Below are positions 10,679 to 19,215 of a stretch of DNA of 64,000 bases, piece by piece. Each line of letters opens with the position of its first letter. Position 1 is the stretch's first letter. Below the pieces are notes generated by a model that did not search any database, was not told the DNA's origin, and saw only the letters and a program-made list of their open reading frames with translations. The stretch is from assembly GCA_947373225.1 (NCBI GenBank), contig CANBWX010000003.1, forward strand, positions 1 through 64,000, in the 5' to 3' direction. Origin of the DNA: Flavobacteriaceae bacterium (GTDB lineage: Bacteria; Bacteroidota; Bacteroidia; Flavobacteriales; Flavobacteriaceae). Made by a program: the position numbers and the translations under genes.

Positions 10679-11869
10679 ATGATTATAGAACCTAGAATGA
10701 GAGGATTTATTTGTTTGACATCTCACCCAAAAGGATGCGAACAAAACGTAAAAAATCAAATCGAATATATCAAATCAAAAGGATCAATAAGTGGACCTAA
10801 AAAAGTTTTAGTGATTGGTGCTTCAACGGGATTTGGTTTAGCTTCAAGAATCACAGCTGCTTATGGATCTAATGCTGCGACGATTGGTGTGTTTTTTGAA
10901 AAACCTCCCGTTGAAGGAAGACCAGGTTCGCCAGGTTGGTATAATTCTGCCGCTTTTGAAAAAGAAGCGAATAAAGCAGGTTTGTATGCAAAAAGTATTA
11001 ATGGCGATGCTTTTTCTAATGAAATAAAAAGACAAACTTTAGATTTAATAAAAGAAGATCTAGGTCAGATTGATTTGGTTATTTACAGTTTAGCTTCTCC
11101 CGTTCGTGTTCATCCAGTGACGGGTGTGATGCACCGTTCGGTTTTGAAACCAATTGGTACCACTTATACGAACAAAACAGTTGATTTTCACACCGGTTTA
11201 GTTTCTGAAATTAGTATTGAACCTTGCCAAGACGATGATATTGCCAATACAGTTGCCGTAATGGGTGGCGAAGATTGGGGAATGTGGATGGAAGCTTTGA
11301 AAGCAGAAAACCTTTTGGCAAAAGGAGCTACAACAGTGGCTTATTCGTATATTGGACCATCATTAACCGAAGCGGTTTACAGAAAAGGAACTATTGGTCG
11401 TGCCAAAGATCATCTTGAAGCGACTGCTTTTGCCATCACAGATAGCTTGAAATCTATCGAAGGACAAGCATTTGTTTCAGTGAATAAGGCCTTGGTAACA
11501 CAAGCAAGTTCAGCCATTCCTGTTATTCCGTTGTATATTTCTTTGTTGTATAAAATAATGAAAGAAGAAGGAATTCATGAAGGTTGTATCGAACAAATTC
11601 AACGTTTATTTCAAGATAGATTGTATACTGGAGATTCAATTCTTACGGATGAAAAAGGAAGAATTCGTGTTGATGATTGGGAAATGCGTGATGATGTTCA
11701 AGCAAAAATCGCTACTTTATGGAAGCAAGCTACAACTGAAACTTTGCCGGAAATAGGTGATTTAGAAGGTTATAGAAATGATTTCTTAAACCTTTTTGGT
11801 TTTGAGTTTGAAGGGGTTGACTATAAAGCTGATGCAGATGAAATGGTTGGTGTTCCAAGCATTGTTTAA
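10679..11869 (+). CDS. fabV: Trans-2-enoyl-CoA/ACP reductase FabV (NADH)
   Basis: FabV reduces trans-2-enoyl thioesters with NADH in the last step of fatty-acid elongation; members are also called TER. The cofactor-binding motif is GASTGFGLASRI. The catalytic-tyrosine region is YSYIGPSLTEAVYRKG, followed by the lysine in GTIGRAK. I choose the ATG at 10679 (MIIEPRMRGFICLTSHP), which gives 396 residues, the usual FabV length. The ORF-track start overlaps recN and adds 27 implausible residues. The gene ends before a strong bidirectional terminator. FabV enzymes are generally resistant to triclosan; I infer only the family. Confidence 0.95.
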   Translation: MIIEPRMRGFICLTSHPKGCEQNVKNQIEYIKSKGSISGPKKVLVIGASTGFGLASRITAAYGSNAATIGVFFEKPPVEGRPGSPGWYNSAAFEKEANKAGLYAKSINGDAFSNEIKRQTLDLIKEDLGQIDLVIYSLASPVRVHPVTGVMHRSVLKPIGTTYTNKTVDFHTGLVSEISIEPCQDDDIANTVAVMGGEDWGMWMEALKAENLLAKGATTVAYSYIGPSLTEAVYRKGTIGRAKDHLEATAFAITDSLKSIEGQAFVSVNKALVTQASSAIPVIPLYISLLYKIMKEEGIHEGCIEQIQRLFQDRLYTGDSILTDEKGRIRVDDWEMRDDVQAKIATLWKQATTETLPEIGDLEGYRNDFLNLFGFEFEGVDYKADADEMVGVPSIV

Positions 11870-11900
11870 TTAAAAAAGGGCTTTAAAACATATAAATTTC

Positions 11901-11933
11901 AAAAACCATCAATTAATAATTGATGGTTTTTTT
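11901..11933 (+). terminator. Intrinsic terminator after fabV
   Basis: AAAAACCATCAATT pairs perfectly with AATTGATGGTTTTT around a three-base loop (14 pairs), followed by further T residues. It ends the fabV transcript. Confidence 0.9.
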
Positions 11934-11945
11934 ATGGATAAAGAT

Positions 11946-11953
11946 TATCTTTG
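11946..11953 (+). promoter_or_regulatory. Possible -7 element for the glycosyltransferase/coaE pair
   Basis: TATCTTTG matches TAnnTTTG and lies about 40 bases before the glycosyltransferase ATG, just past the fabV terminator. The best upstream TTG is 23 bases away, at the long end of the usual range. Confidence 0.45.
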
Positions 11954-11995
11954 TTAAAATTATCGAGCAAATTAGTTAGATCTTAATTCTTAATT

Positions 11996-12997
11996 ATGTT
12001 ATTTTCATTAATTATACCAGTTTACAATCGACCAGATGAAGTTGATGAGCTTTTAGAAAGTTTGTCACATCAAGATTTTAATGAAGATTTTGAAGTTGTG
12101 ATTGTCGAAGATGGCTCGTTGTTAAAATGTGAAGATGTAGTTCGTAAATACGATTCAAAACTAACTATTTCCTATTATTATAAAGATAATTCAGGGCCTG
12201 GAAATTCGAGAAATTATGGAATGGAAAAAGCAAAAGGGGATTACTTTATCATTTTTGATTCGGATTGTATTATTCCCAAAAGCTATTTGACTGAAGTTGA
12301 TAAGGCGCTTAAAGAAAATTATGTAGATTGTTTTGGCGGTCCAGATAAAGCATTGGATAGTTTTAGTGATATTCAAAAAGCAATCAATTTTGCCATGACT
12401 TCTTTTCTTACAACGGGTGGAATTAGAGGTGGTTCGGAAAAAATAAATAAGTTTCAACCCCGAAGTTTTAATATGGGTTTATCTAAAAAAGCTTTTGAAG
12501 CTTCCCATGGTTTTGGAAATATTCATCCTGGTGAAGATCCAGATTTGTCTATACGATTATGGGAATTAGGTTTTGAAACCCAACTTTTTTCGAAAGCTTT
12601 CGTTTATCATAAACGAAGAATTGACTGGGAAAAATTTTCTGTTCAAGTAAATAAATTTGGCAAAGCTAGACCAATATTAAATAGTTGGTATCCCAAATAC
12701 AATAAAATTACTTTTTTCTTTCCTACTATTTTTATAATTGGATTTGTCGTTGCTTTAATTTTATCCTTGATTTTTAATCATGATTTATGGCTTAAGCTGT
12801 ATTTAGGTTATTTTTTGGTATTGTTTTTGATGTCAACTTATCAAAATAAAAGTTTTAAAATAGGTTACTTATCTGTTAAAGCAGTTTGGAAACAATTTTA
12901 TGGTTATGGAATTGGCTTTATTCAATCATTTATAAAGGTTATTGTTTTAAAACAAAAACCAGAAAAAGCGTTCCCGGAGTTGTTTTTCAAAAAATAA
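11996..12997 (+). CDS. Family 2 glycosyltransferase, membrane-associated
   Basis: The N-terminal two thirds is a GT-A fold of glycosyltransferase family 2. It opens SLIIPVYNRPDEVDELLESL, then shows VVIVEDGS and the metal/nucleotide-sugar motif FDSDC. A later HPGEDPDLSIRLWELG block is typical of the acceptor side. Two hydrophobic segments near residues 240-262 and 268-285 suggest membrane anchorage. It transfers a sugar from an activated donor to an unknown acceptor, probably an envelope glycan or lipid. It ends one base before coaE and is likely co-transcribed. No other polysaccharide genes are nearby. Confidence 0.88.
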   Translation: MLFSLIIPVYNRPDEVDELLESLSHQDFNEDFEVVIVEDGSLLKCEDVVRKYDSKLTISYYYKDNSGPGNSRNYGMEKAKGDYFIIFDSDCIIPKSYLTEVDKALKENYVDCFGGPDKALDSFSDIQKAINFAMTSFLTTGGIRGGSEKINKFQPRSFNMGLSKKAFEASHGFGNIHPGEDPDLSIRLWELGFETQLFSKAFVYHKRRIDWEKFSVQVNKFGKARPILNSWYPKYNKITFFFPTIFIIGFVVALILSLIFNHDLWLKLYLGYFLVLFLMSTYQNKSFKIGYLSVKAVWKQFYGYGIGFIQSFIKVIVLKQKPEKAFPELFFKK

Positions 12998-12998
12998 T

Positions 12999-13583
12999 AT
13001 GACAAAAATAATTGGTTTAACAGGCGGTATTGGAAGTGGAAAAACCACAATTGCCAATCATTTTTTGGCAGCGGGAATTCCTGTTTATATTGCTGATGAT
13101 GAAGCTAGAAAAATCATGCAGTTGGCTGAAATTATTGCTGAAATAAAAAAAATATTTGGAACTTCGATTTTCGAAAATGACATTTTAAATAGAAAAAAAC
13201 TAGCAGCAATTGTTTTTAATAATCCTGAAAAATTAGAACTGCTTAATTTGATTATTCATCCAGCCGTTAAAAAACATTTTGAAAACTGGGTTATAAAGCA
13301 TGGAATGTCTCCATTTGTCATTTATGAAACTGCAATATTATTCGAAAGCGGTAGTTATAAAAATTGTAATTTGATAATAACGGTTACTGCTCCAATCGAA
13401 TCAAGAATTCAAAGAGTAATTCAAAGAGACAATACTACACGTGAAAATGTTTTGAAAAGAATAAATTCACAATGGAATGATGAGCAGCGAATGTCAAAAA
13501 GTGACTTTGTTATTGAAAATATTTCTGCCCAAACCGCTAAAGCAGAAGTTAATAATATTCTTAAAATTTTGAATATTCGATAA
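12999..13583 (+). CDS. coaE: Dephospho-CoA kinase
   Basis: CoaE phosphorylates the 3'-hydroxyl of dephospho-CoA, the final step of CoA synthesis. The 194-residue P-loop kinase has GGIGSGKT (residues 9-16), the YIADDEARK substrate region and the lid-region segment QRVIQRDNTT. Its length is normal. It follows the glycosyltransferase stop by one base, and an unrelated sensor kinase gene starts about 70 bases downstream with its own -7 element. Confidence 0.95.
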   Translation: MTKIIGLTGGIGSGKTTIANHFLAAGIPVYIADDEARKIMQLAEIIAEIKKIFGTSIFENDILNRKKLAAIVFNNPEKLELLNLIIHPAVKKHFENWVIKHGMSPFVIYETAILFESGSYKNCNLIITVTAPIESRIQRVIQRDNTTRENVLKRINSQWNDEQRMSKSDFVIENISAQTAKAEVNNILKILNIR

Positions 13584-13641
13584 TTTCAGTCTTTGTTGTT
13601 AATCTTTGGTTAATTTATTATTAATCATATTGTTAAAATAC

Positions 13642-13649
13642 TAAATTTG
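13642..13649 (+). promoter_or_regulatory. -7 element very close to the sensor kinase start
   Basis: TAAATTTG matches TAnnTTTG and ends five bases before the ATG at 13655. If used, the message would be leaderless or nearly so. No TTG sits at the ideal upstream distance, which lowers confidence. Confidence 0.4.
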
Positions 13650-13654
13650 TATTG

Positions 13655-15238
13655 ATGAATAAATTGTTTTTTAGAATACTAGTTTTGTTGATGAGTTTAT
13701 CCCTAATAGGGATAATTTTAGTTCAAGTATATTGGTTTAATACTTCGTTTAAAAATAATGACGAACAATTTAAATTCCATGTTAAACAGGTAATAGGAAC
13801 TGTTGCTGATAAAATTCAGAAACAAGAAGCCTATACTTTTTATAATAAATACAATAAATATAAAGATAGCACCGGAAAAATTCCTGAGAAAAATGATTTA
13901 TTGCAATTCTATTACATTCAAAAAAACAATAAAACAAATCAAACAATTGTATATTCAAATAGTGTAACAGCCGAAGATTATAATGTTTCGTCTACGTTCT
14001 TTGATAAAAAATTTGATAGTGTAAAATTTAAAAGCTTCAATTCTAAACGAGTTACTGAGGTTTATGATAATAATAGATTTGATAATTCAAGACTTCAGCA
14101 TAAATTATCACCAGATATTAAGATTGAAAAATCTGGGAACTTAGATATTTTAGATAATGCTCAGTTTGAGATTTTCTTTAAGGATTTAGCTGCTACAATG
14201 CCAATTCAGGAGAGGGTTTCGAAAGAAAGTCTGGCTAAACTTTTGAAAAAAGAATTGGAAGAATATGGTGTTAAAACTCGATTTGAATTTGGTATTTATA
14301 GTAATGGTTTGGCAACAAAAGTTAAATCGGATGGTTTTAAATATGATAAAAATAATACGTATTCAATTCCGATATTTTCAGATAATGAAGGAAATAGTAA
14401 ATATCAATTATTAGTTTCATTTCCTTATAAAAAGAAATTTTTGTTAACGGATCTTGTTGGAATTACACTATTATCAATCATTTTTACGTTGATAATAATT
14501 ATAGCATATACAAGTGCCTTGAACCAATTGATTCGACAAAGACATATTTCTGAAATCAAATCGGATTTTATCAATAATATGACACATGAGTTTAAAACTC
14601 CTATTGCGACAATAAATTTGGCTTTGGACGCCATTAGAAATCCAAAAATTATTGATGATAAAGAAAAGGTTCTTAAGTATTTGCAGATGATTAAGGATGA
14701 GAATAAGCGAATGCACGCTCAAGTGGAAAATGTGTTGCGAATTTCTAAATTAGAAAAGAAAGAACTTGATATTGTCAAAGAATCTAGCAATATTCAGGAG
14801 GTTATAGAAGATGCAATTGAGCATGTAAGTTTGATTTTAGAAGATAGAGAAGGAACAATTGCGAAGCATTTTAATGCCGCAAGAACAACAGTTTTGGTAA
14901 ATGAAGTTCATTTTATAAATGTTATTGTAAATATTTTAGAGAATGCGATTAAGTATTCGCCAGAGATTCCGAAGATTGATATTTTTACTGAAAATGTAAA
15001 AGATTTCATGATTATCAAAATAAAAGATAACGGAATAGGAATGAGTAAAGTTGCTCAAAAAAGGGTTTTTGAAAAATTTTATAGAGAACATACAGGAGAT
15101 CTACATAATGTAAAAGGTCATGGATTAGGTTTGGCTTATGTAAAAAAGATAGTTGACGACCATAATGGTCAAATATATGTTGAAAGTGAAAAGGGAAAAG
15201 GAAGTACCTTTATAATAAAAATACCATTAATAAATTAG
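13655..15238 (+). CDS. Membrane sensor histidine kinase (RprX-like)
   Basis: This 528-residue kinase has two transmembrane segments (about 6-26 and 268-289) bounding a periplasmic sensor of about 240 residues. The HisKA helix carries the phospho-accepting histidine in NNMTHEFKTP (H311). ATPase motifs follow: N-box NILENAIKYS, G1 IKDNGIGM and G2 GHGLGLAYV. No HAMP domain is obvious. The response regulator gene starts four bases after the stop, so they form a pair. Overall shape resembles the Bacteroides RprX family. The signal sensed is unknown. I use the ATG at 13655 rather than the TTG one codon earlier. Confidence 0.93.
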   Translation: MNKLFFRILVLLMSLSLIGIILVQVYWFNTSFKNNDEQFKFHVKQVIGTVADKIQKQEAYTFYNKYNKYKDSTGKIPEKNDLLQFYYIQKNNKTNQTIVYSNSVTAEDYNVSSTFFDKKFDSVKFKSFNSKRVTEVYDNNRFDNSRLQHKLSPDIKIEKSGNLDILDNAQFEIFFKDLAATMPIQERVSKESLAKLLKKELEEYGVKTRFEFGIYSNGLATKVKSDGFKYDKNNTYSIPIFSDNEGNSKYQLLVSFPYKKKFLLTDLVGITLLSIIFTLIIIIAYTSALNQLIRQRHISEIKSDFINNMTHEFKTPIATINLALDAIRNPKIIDDKEKVLKYLQMIKDENKRMHAQVENVLRISKLEKKELDIVKESSNIQEVIEDAIEHVSLILEDREGTIAKHFNAARTTVLVNEVHFINVIVNILENAIKYSPEIPKIDIFTENVKDFMIIKIKDNGIGMSKVAQKRVFEKFYREHTGDLHNVKGHGLGLAYVKKIVDDHNGQIYVESEKGKGSTFIIKIPLIN

Positions 15239-15242
15239 AAAT

Positions 15243-15959
15243 ATGGAAAATGTAAATAAAAGAATTCTTTTAGTTGAAGATGATCTTAATTTTGGTGCAG
15301 TATTAAAGGATTATTTAATGCTGAATGATTTTGATGTCACTCTGGCTAAAAATGGAATGGAAGGTTTCGAAAAGTTTAAAAAGGATACTTATGATTTGTG
15401 TATTTTGGATGTAATGATGCCTTATAAAGATGGATATACATTAGCAAAAGAAATTAGAGAGAAAAATCAAGATGTGCCTATTATCTTTTTAACGGCAAAA
15501 TCTATGAAAGAAGATGTCTTGAAAGGATATAAAGCTGGAGCCGATGATTACTTGAACAAACCTTTTGATTCTGAGGTTTTGTTGATGAAAATCAGAGCTA
15601 TTATCCAAAGAAAATCTTCGGGAGTGAAAGCTGAACCTGTTCAATTCGAGTTTAATGTTGGTAAATTTCACCTTAATTCAAAACTTAGATTTTTAACTTT
15701 TGAAAATGAAGAGCCAGTTAAATTATCTCCAAAAGAAAATGAATTATTAAAAATGTTGATTCTTCACGAAAATGATTTAATGCCAAGAGAATTGGCTTTG
15801 ACAAAAATCTGGAGAGACGATAATTACTTTACTTCCAGAAGTATGGATGTTTATATTGCCAAATTAAGAAAATATCTTAAACTAGATCCTAATGTTGAAA
15901 TTCTTAACATTCACGGTGAAGGATTTAGACTAGTAGTAAAAAATAAAGTATTAGCATAA
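15243..15959 (+). CDS. OmpR-family response regulator (RprY-like)
   Basis: The 238-residue regulator has a receiver domain with acidic pocket VEDD, phosphorylation aspartate D56 (CILDVMMP), the switch threonine in LTAKS and the conserved lysine K106 in LNKPFD. A C-terminal winged-helix DNA-binding domain (about 135-235) contains the family run TSRSMDVYIAKLRKYLK. It is encoded directly after its kinase and the operon closes with a strong terminator. Targets cannot be inferred from the window. Confidence 0.95.
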   Translation: MENVNKRILLVEDDLNFGAVLKDYLMLNDFDVTLAKNGMEGFEKFKKDTYDLCILDVMMPYKDGYTLAKEIREKNQDVPIIFLTAKSMKEDVLKGYKAGADDYLNKPFDSEVLLMKIRAIIQRKSSGVKAEPVQFEFNVGKFHLNSKLRFLTFENEEPVKLSPKENELLKMLILHENDLMPRELALTKIWRDDNYFTSRSMDVYIAKLRKYLKLDPNVEILNIHGEGFRLVVKNKVLA

Positions 15960-15963
15960 ATAG

Positions 15964-15994
15964 AAAAGGCTCGAAGTAATTCGAGCCTTTTTTC
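15964..15994 (+). terminator. Intrinsic terminator after the two-component operon
   Basis: AAAGGCTCGAA and TTCGAGCCTTT form an 11-pair stem with loop GTAA, followed by a T-run. The stem is flanked by A and T tracts, so it may work in both directions. Confidence 0.92.
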
Positions 15995-16007
15995 TTATTG
16001 TTTATTC

Positions 16008-16038
16008 TTTGTCATTTCTCCTTCGTCGAAATGACAAA
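16008..16038. repeat. Short palindromic repeat, TGTCATTTC family
   Basis: TTTGTCATTTC (16008-16018) and GAAATGACAAA (16028-16038) are perfect inverted arms around TCCTTCGTC. The same arm sequence recurs at 59.67-59.77 kb, and a related one at 19.16 kb, so this is a dispersed element. It may also serve as a second terminator between convergent genes. Confidence 0.7.
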
Positions 16039-16062
16039 TTGTGATGTTTTTTGTTTGGTATT

Positions 16063-16809
16063 TTACTCTAAATTTAGGTTCAATTGTAAAGCAAAACACG
16101 TTTTATCTTCTTTGGTAATACTAAATATCATTGCATCCGAAGTTAAATTTTCATGAATAATAACTTTGTCTTTTAGTGATAATTCCTTGAGAAAATTCAT
16201 TTCAAAACTTTCAATTTTTTGTTTTAAAATCAGTTTTTCATTTACAAAATCAAGACACCATTCTAGATATTTCACATTATTAACGTGATTTACAATATCT
16301 AAATCCGAAAGTGCCACTGTTTTTTCAAAAACCATTTCTGTGTCATTATTAAGGTTAATTTTCGAAAAAGTTTTTTTGGTTGCTTTGTTTTCTGGATACA
16401 ATTCAAAATGTTCGAATGGCAAAGCCAATGCTTCTGGACGTCGGATTTCAGTATTGAAAACAGCCCAAAAAGTTTCACAACCTACTATTTTCTTTCCATT
16501 AACATACATTTCCAGTGCACGAACGGAACGCGAATTTTCTAATGTATTAATCCAAGTTTTTACTGTTACATTATCTTTCCATTTTGGTAATTCGGAAATT
16601 TCGACACGCATTCTGCTCAAAACCCAAGCTTGATTGAATTCCTGCATATCCGAAAAACTAATTCCTCCAATTTCGGAATGGGCTGCCGCTGTTAATTGAA
16701 GAAGGTTACACAAATCGGTATATTTTAAAAATCCGTTTGGCATGCATTGCGTAAAATTGATTTCCCAATCTTTGCTAAATATGGAGGTGAAGTCTTTGGA
16801 TATTGGCAT
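16063..16809 (-). CDS. Acyl-ACP thioesterase
   Basis: The 248-residue protein fits the bacterial acyl-ACP thioesterase family (double hot-dog fold), which releases fatty acids from acyl carrier protein. The first hot-dog holds the segment SEIGGISFSDMQEFNQAWVL. The second contains DLDIVNHVNNVKYLEW, which carries the family's catalytic asparagine and histidine. No signal peptide or membrane segment is present. It starts eight bases after miaA on the same strand and is probably co-transcribed. Chain-length specificity cannot be predicted by eye. Confidence 0.87.
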   Translation of the reverse strand: MPISKDFTSIFSKDWEINFTQCMPNGFLKYTDLCNLLQLTAAAHSEIGGISFSDMQEFNQAWVLSRMRVEISELPKWKDNVTVKTWINTLENSRSVRALEMYVNGKKIVGCETFWAVFNTEIRRPEALALPFEHFELYPENKATKKTFSKINLNNDTEMVFEKTVALSDLDIVNHVNNVKYLEWCLDFVNEKLILKQKIESFEMNFLKELSLKDKVIIHENLTSDAMIFSITKEDKTCFALQLNLNLE

Positions 16810-16817
16810 AAAAATAA

Positions 16818-17732
16818 TTATGAATTATGAATTATGAATTTTTCATTTATAAATCGAATGATTTCTTTTCGATCGGTCAAATAATCAAACCATTTTGTAT
16901 TTTCATTTCTTTTGAACCAAGTGAGTTGTCTTTTGGCAAATCTTCTAGTGTTTTTTTTGATTTCTTCGATAGCAAATTCCAATGAAATTTCATCTTCGAA
17001 ATAACTAAATAATTCTCGGTAACCTACAGTTTGTAAGGCATTCAGGTCTTTATGGGGGAATAAATATTTGGCTTCTGCCAATAAACCTTCGTTGATCATA
17101 ATGTCGACACGCTGGTTTATTCGGTCATAAATAACGCTTCTTTCGGCTTCTAAACCAATGAGAATAGGAGTGAAGTTTCGTGTGTTTTTCTTTTGATTTA
17201 AAAAAGAAGAATACGGTTTACCGCTTCCGATGCAAACTTCTAGTGCTCGCATCATTCGCTGTGGATTTTCTTTGGCAACTACTGAAAAATAGTCTGGATC
17301 TCGTTTTTCTAATTCGGTTTGTAGATACGTTAAACCTAATTTTTCATAATTTGAAGTCACTTCCTCTCGAACCGAAGTATCAATTTCGGGAAATTCATCA
17401 AAGCCTTTTAATACAGCATCTACATACAAACCAGAACCGCCCACGAGGACTGCATAATCATTGGTTAAGAATAATTGATCCAGTTTTGCGATGGCTTCTT
17501 TCTCGAAATCACCAACGGTATAATTCTCGAAAATGGATTTGTTTTGGATAAAATGGTGTTTGGATCCAGCTAATTCTTCAGAAGTTGGAACTGCAGTTCC
17601 TATTTGCATTTCCTTGAAAAATTGGCGGCTGTCGCAAGAAATGATTTCGCAATTGAAATATTGTGCCAAAGTTATACTTAAGGAAGTTTTTCCGATGGCT
17701 GTTGGTCCAACTATTGTAATTAAATATTTCAT
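16818..17732 (-). CDS. miaA: tRNA dimethylallyltransferase MiaA
   Basis: MiaA adds a dimethylallyl group to adenosine-37 of tRNAs reading U-starting codons. The P-loop is GPTAIGKT (residues 9-16). It is followed by SCDSRQFFKEMQIGTAVP, containing the conserved aspartate, and by LVGGSGLYVDA. The C-terminal motifs TRRFAKRQLTWFKR and NTKWFD are family-typical, and the 304-residue length is normal. Spacing of 41 bases from the upstream exonuclease gene and eight bases to the thioesterase gene suggests a shared transcript. Confidence 0.96.
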   Translation of the reverse strand: MKYLITIVGPTAIGKTSLSITLAQYFNCEIISCDSRQFFKEMQIGTAVPTSEELAGSKHHFIQNKSIFENYTVGDFEKEAIAKLDQLFLTNDYAVLVGGSGLYVDAVLKGFDEFPEIDTSVREEVTSNYEKLGLTYLQTELEKRDPDYFSVVAKENPQRMMRALEVCIGSGKPYSSFLNQKKNTRNFTPILIGLEAERSVIYDRINQRVDIMINEGLLAEAKYLFPHKDLNALQTVGYRELFSYFEDEISLEFAIEEIKKNTRRFAKRQLTWFKRNENTKWFDYLTDRKEIIRFINEKFIIHNS

Positions 17733-17773
17733 ATTAAATCGGAATTTAAAAATCGTTAATCTTCAATCTGAAA

Positions 17774-19135
17774 TTAAAAATTCACTATTTTTAAATACTT
17801 ATTTTTCCGTAGATAGGCTTGAATACTGTTTCGAGTGTCTCGGTTGCTTTGCATCGGAATGATGATGTTTCTTAAAATTTCGAGCGTGTTTATTTGGTAA
17901 TTTAGATCATAAAAAGCATATCCTTTGTAGACTCCGTTTTCGACTAAAATAGCACTTCGTTCCGAGATATTTCTACCTTTGTCTAGAATAACCATCGTTT
18001 TATTGTCGAATAAGTTCTTATCTATAAATTCCTGAACACGCTCATTATATTCGGTTGCATTGATTTTTCCAATACATGCGCCATCACATTCGTTGGTGGT
18101 ATAGTGGTGACAATGTGTTTTAGTTATATATAAACCTGTAAGTTTTTGACATAGTTTATGGTCAGAAGTAATGCGAACTAACGCCTCTTTTCCTTCCTGC
18201 ATAGAGGTATATGATTTTACTTCTTTTTTCCTTCCGTCTGCTTTTTGTAATTTTAAATTGAGATAACCATTGGCGTCTTTTTCGGCATAGATTGCCCACG
18301 AAAAATTGCTTTTTGGCGACATTCTATTATAAATAGGTCTATTGATTTTGATTTCTTGAGACTCTTTCAAAAGTGCGATAAGTTCACTTCCGGTTTCTTC
18401 GTAAGTAACGGTGAAAACCTCGGTTTGAATTTTCTTAGCACTTTTTGTGATTCCTGTAAAATGCTGATTGACTCTTTTGCGGATGTTTTTACTTTTTCCA
18501 ATAAAAAGTAGGCTTCCGTCTTCGCGATGAATGTAATAAATTCCCGTTTTTGAAGGTAAACTTTCTACAATATCCATCAATTTTGGAGCAATTCCTTTTT
18601 GAACTTCAAACTTGATGAGTTCTTTGACAATTTCTTTATTTAAATCTTTGTCTAATAGTAATTTGAATAATTTTACGGTTGCCAATGCATCACCGCTAGC
18701 ACGATGTCTGTCGGCCATTGGAATTCCCAAAGCGCGAACTAATTTTCCTAAGCTGTGTGAAGTTTGTTCGGGTAATAACCGCTTGGATAATTCGACTGTA
18801 CAAAGGGTTTTTATGTTGAAATCATAACCCAAACGACGAAATTCGGTACGTAATATTCGGTAGTCAAAATCAGCATTATGGGCTACAAGAACGCAGTCAT
18901 TTGTCATTTCTATAATGCGTTTTGCCACTTCAAAAAACTTTGGAGCAGAGCGTAACATCTCATTATTTATTCCAGTAAGCTTTACTACAAAGGGCTGAAT
19001 GGGAATTTCAGGATTGACCAGACTTATGAATTGATCCACGATTTCGTGACCGTCAAATTTATAAATCGCAATTTCCGTTATTCCTTCTTCGTTGAATTGT
19101 CCTCCAGTAGTTTCTATGTCAAGTATTGCGTACAA
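17774..19135 (-). CDS. DnaQ-like exonuclease fused to UvrC-type GIY-YIG nuclease
   Basis: The 453-residue protein joins two nuclease modules. The N-terminal DEDDh exonuclease (about 1-165) shows ILDIETTGG, HNADFDYRILRTEF and HRASGDALATVKLF, as in DNA polymerase III epsilon. The second part (about 195-275) is a GIY-YIG domain as in UvrC or Cho: TGIYYIHREDGSLLFIGKSKNI with catalytic arginine in RVNQHF. A cysteine/histidine-rich segment (KTHCHHYTTNECDGACIG) resembles the UvrC region after the nuclease. The start reads TTG rather than ATG, but the following YAILDIETTGG is exactly where the domain begins. Probably a repair nuclease; the substrate is unproven. Confidence 0.88.
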   Translation of the reverse strand: MYAILDIETTGGQFNEEGITEIAIYKFDGHEIVDQFISLVNPEIPIQPFVVKLTGINNEMLRSAPKFFEVAKRIIEMTNDCVLVAHNADFDYRILRTEFRRLGYDFNIKTLCTVELSKRLLPEQTSHSLGKLVRALGIPMADRHRASGDALATVKLFKLLLDKDLNKEIVKELIKFEVQKGIAPKLMDIVESLPSKTGIYYIHREDGSLLFIGKSKNIRKRVNQHFTGITKSAKKIQTEVFTVTYEETGSELIALLKESQEIKINRPIYNRMSPKSNFSWAIYAEKDANGYLNLKLQKADGRKKEVKSYTSMQEGKEALVRITSDHKLCQKLTGLYITKTHCHHYTTNECDGACIGKINATEYNERVQEFIDKNLFDNKTMVILDKGRNISERSAILVENGVYKGYAFYDLNYQINTLEILRNIIIPMQSNRDTRNSIQAYLRKNKYLKIVNF

Positions 19136-19162
19136 AATAAGTGTTCAGTGTTTAGTATTCAG

Positions 19163-19184
19163 TTTGTCATTCCGTAGGAATCTC
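19163..19184. repeat. Repeat-like TTTGTCATTCCGTAGGAATCTC
   Basis: The stretch between yggS and the exonuclease gene reads TTTGTCATTCCGTAGGAATC, with short arms ATTCC and GGAAT. It resembles the TGTCATTTC repeats elsewhere in the window and looks like a partial or diverged copy. Confidence 0.4.
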
Positions 19185-19215
19185 TTCATTATTAAGATCA
19201 AAATGGTCATTGAAA

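Noticed and set aside
17180-17862. Two plus-strand ORFs opposite miaA and its upstream gap
   Set aside because: Antisense to miaA motifs in the correct frame; no independent support.
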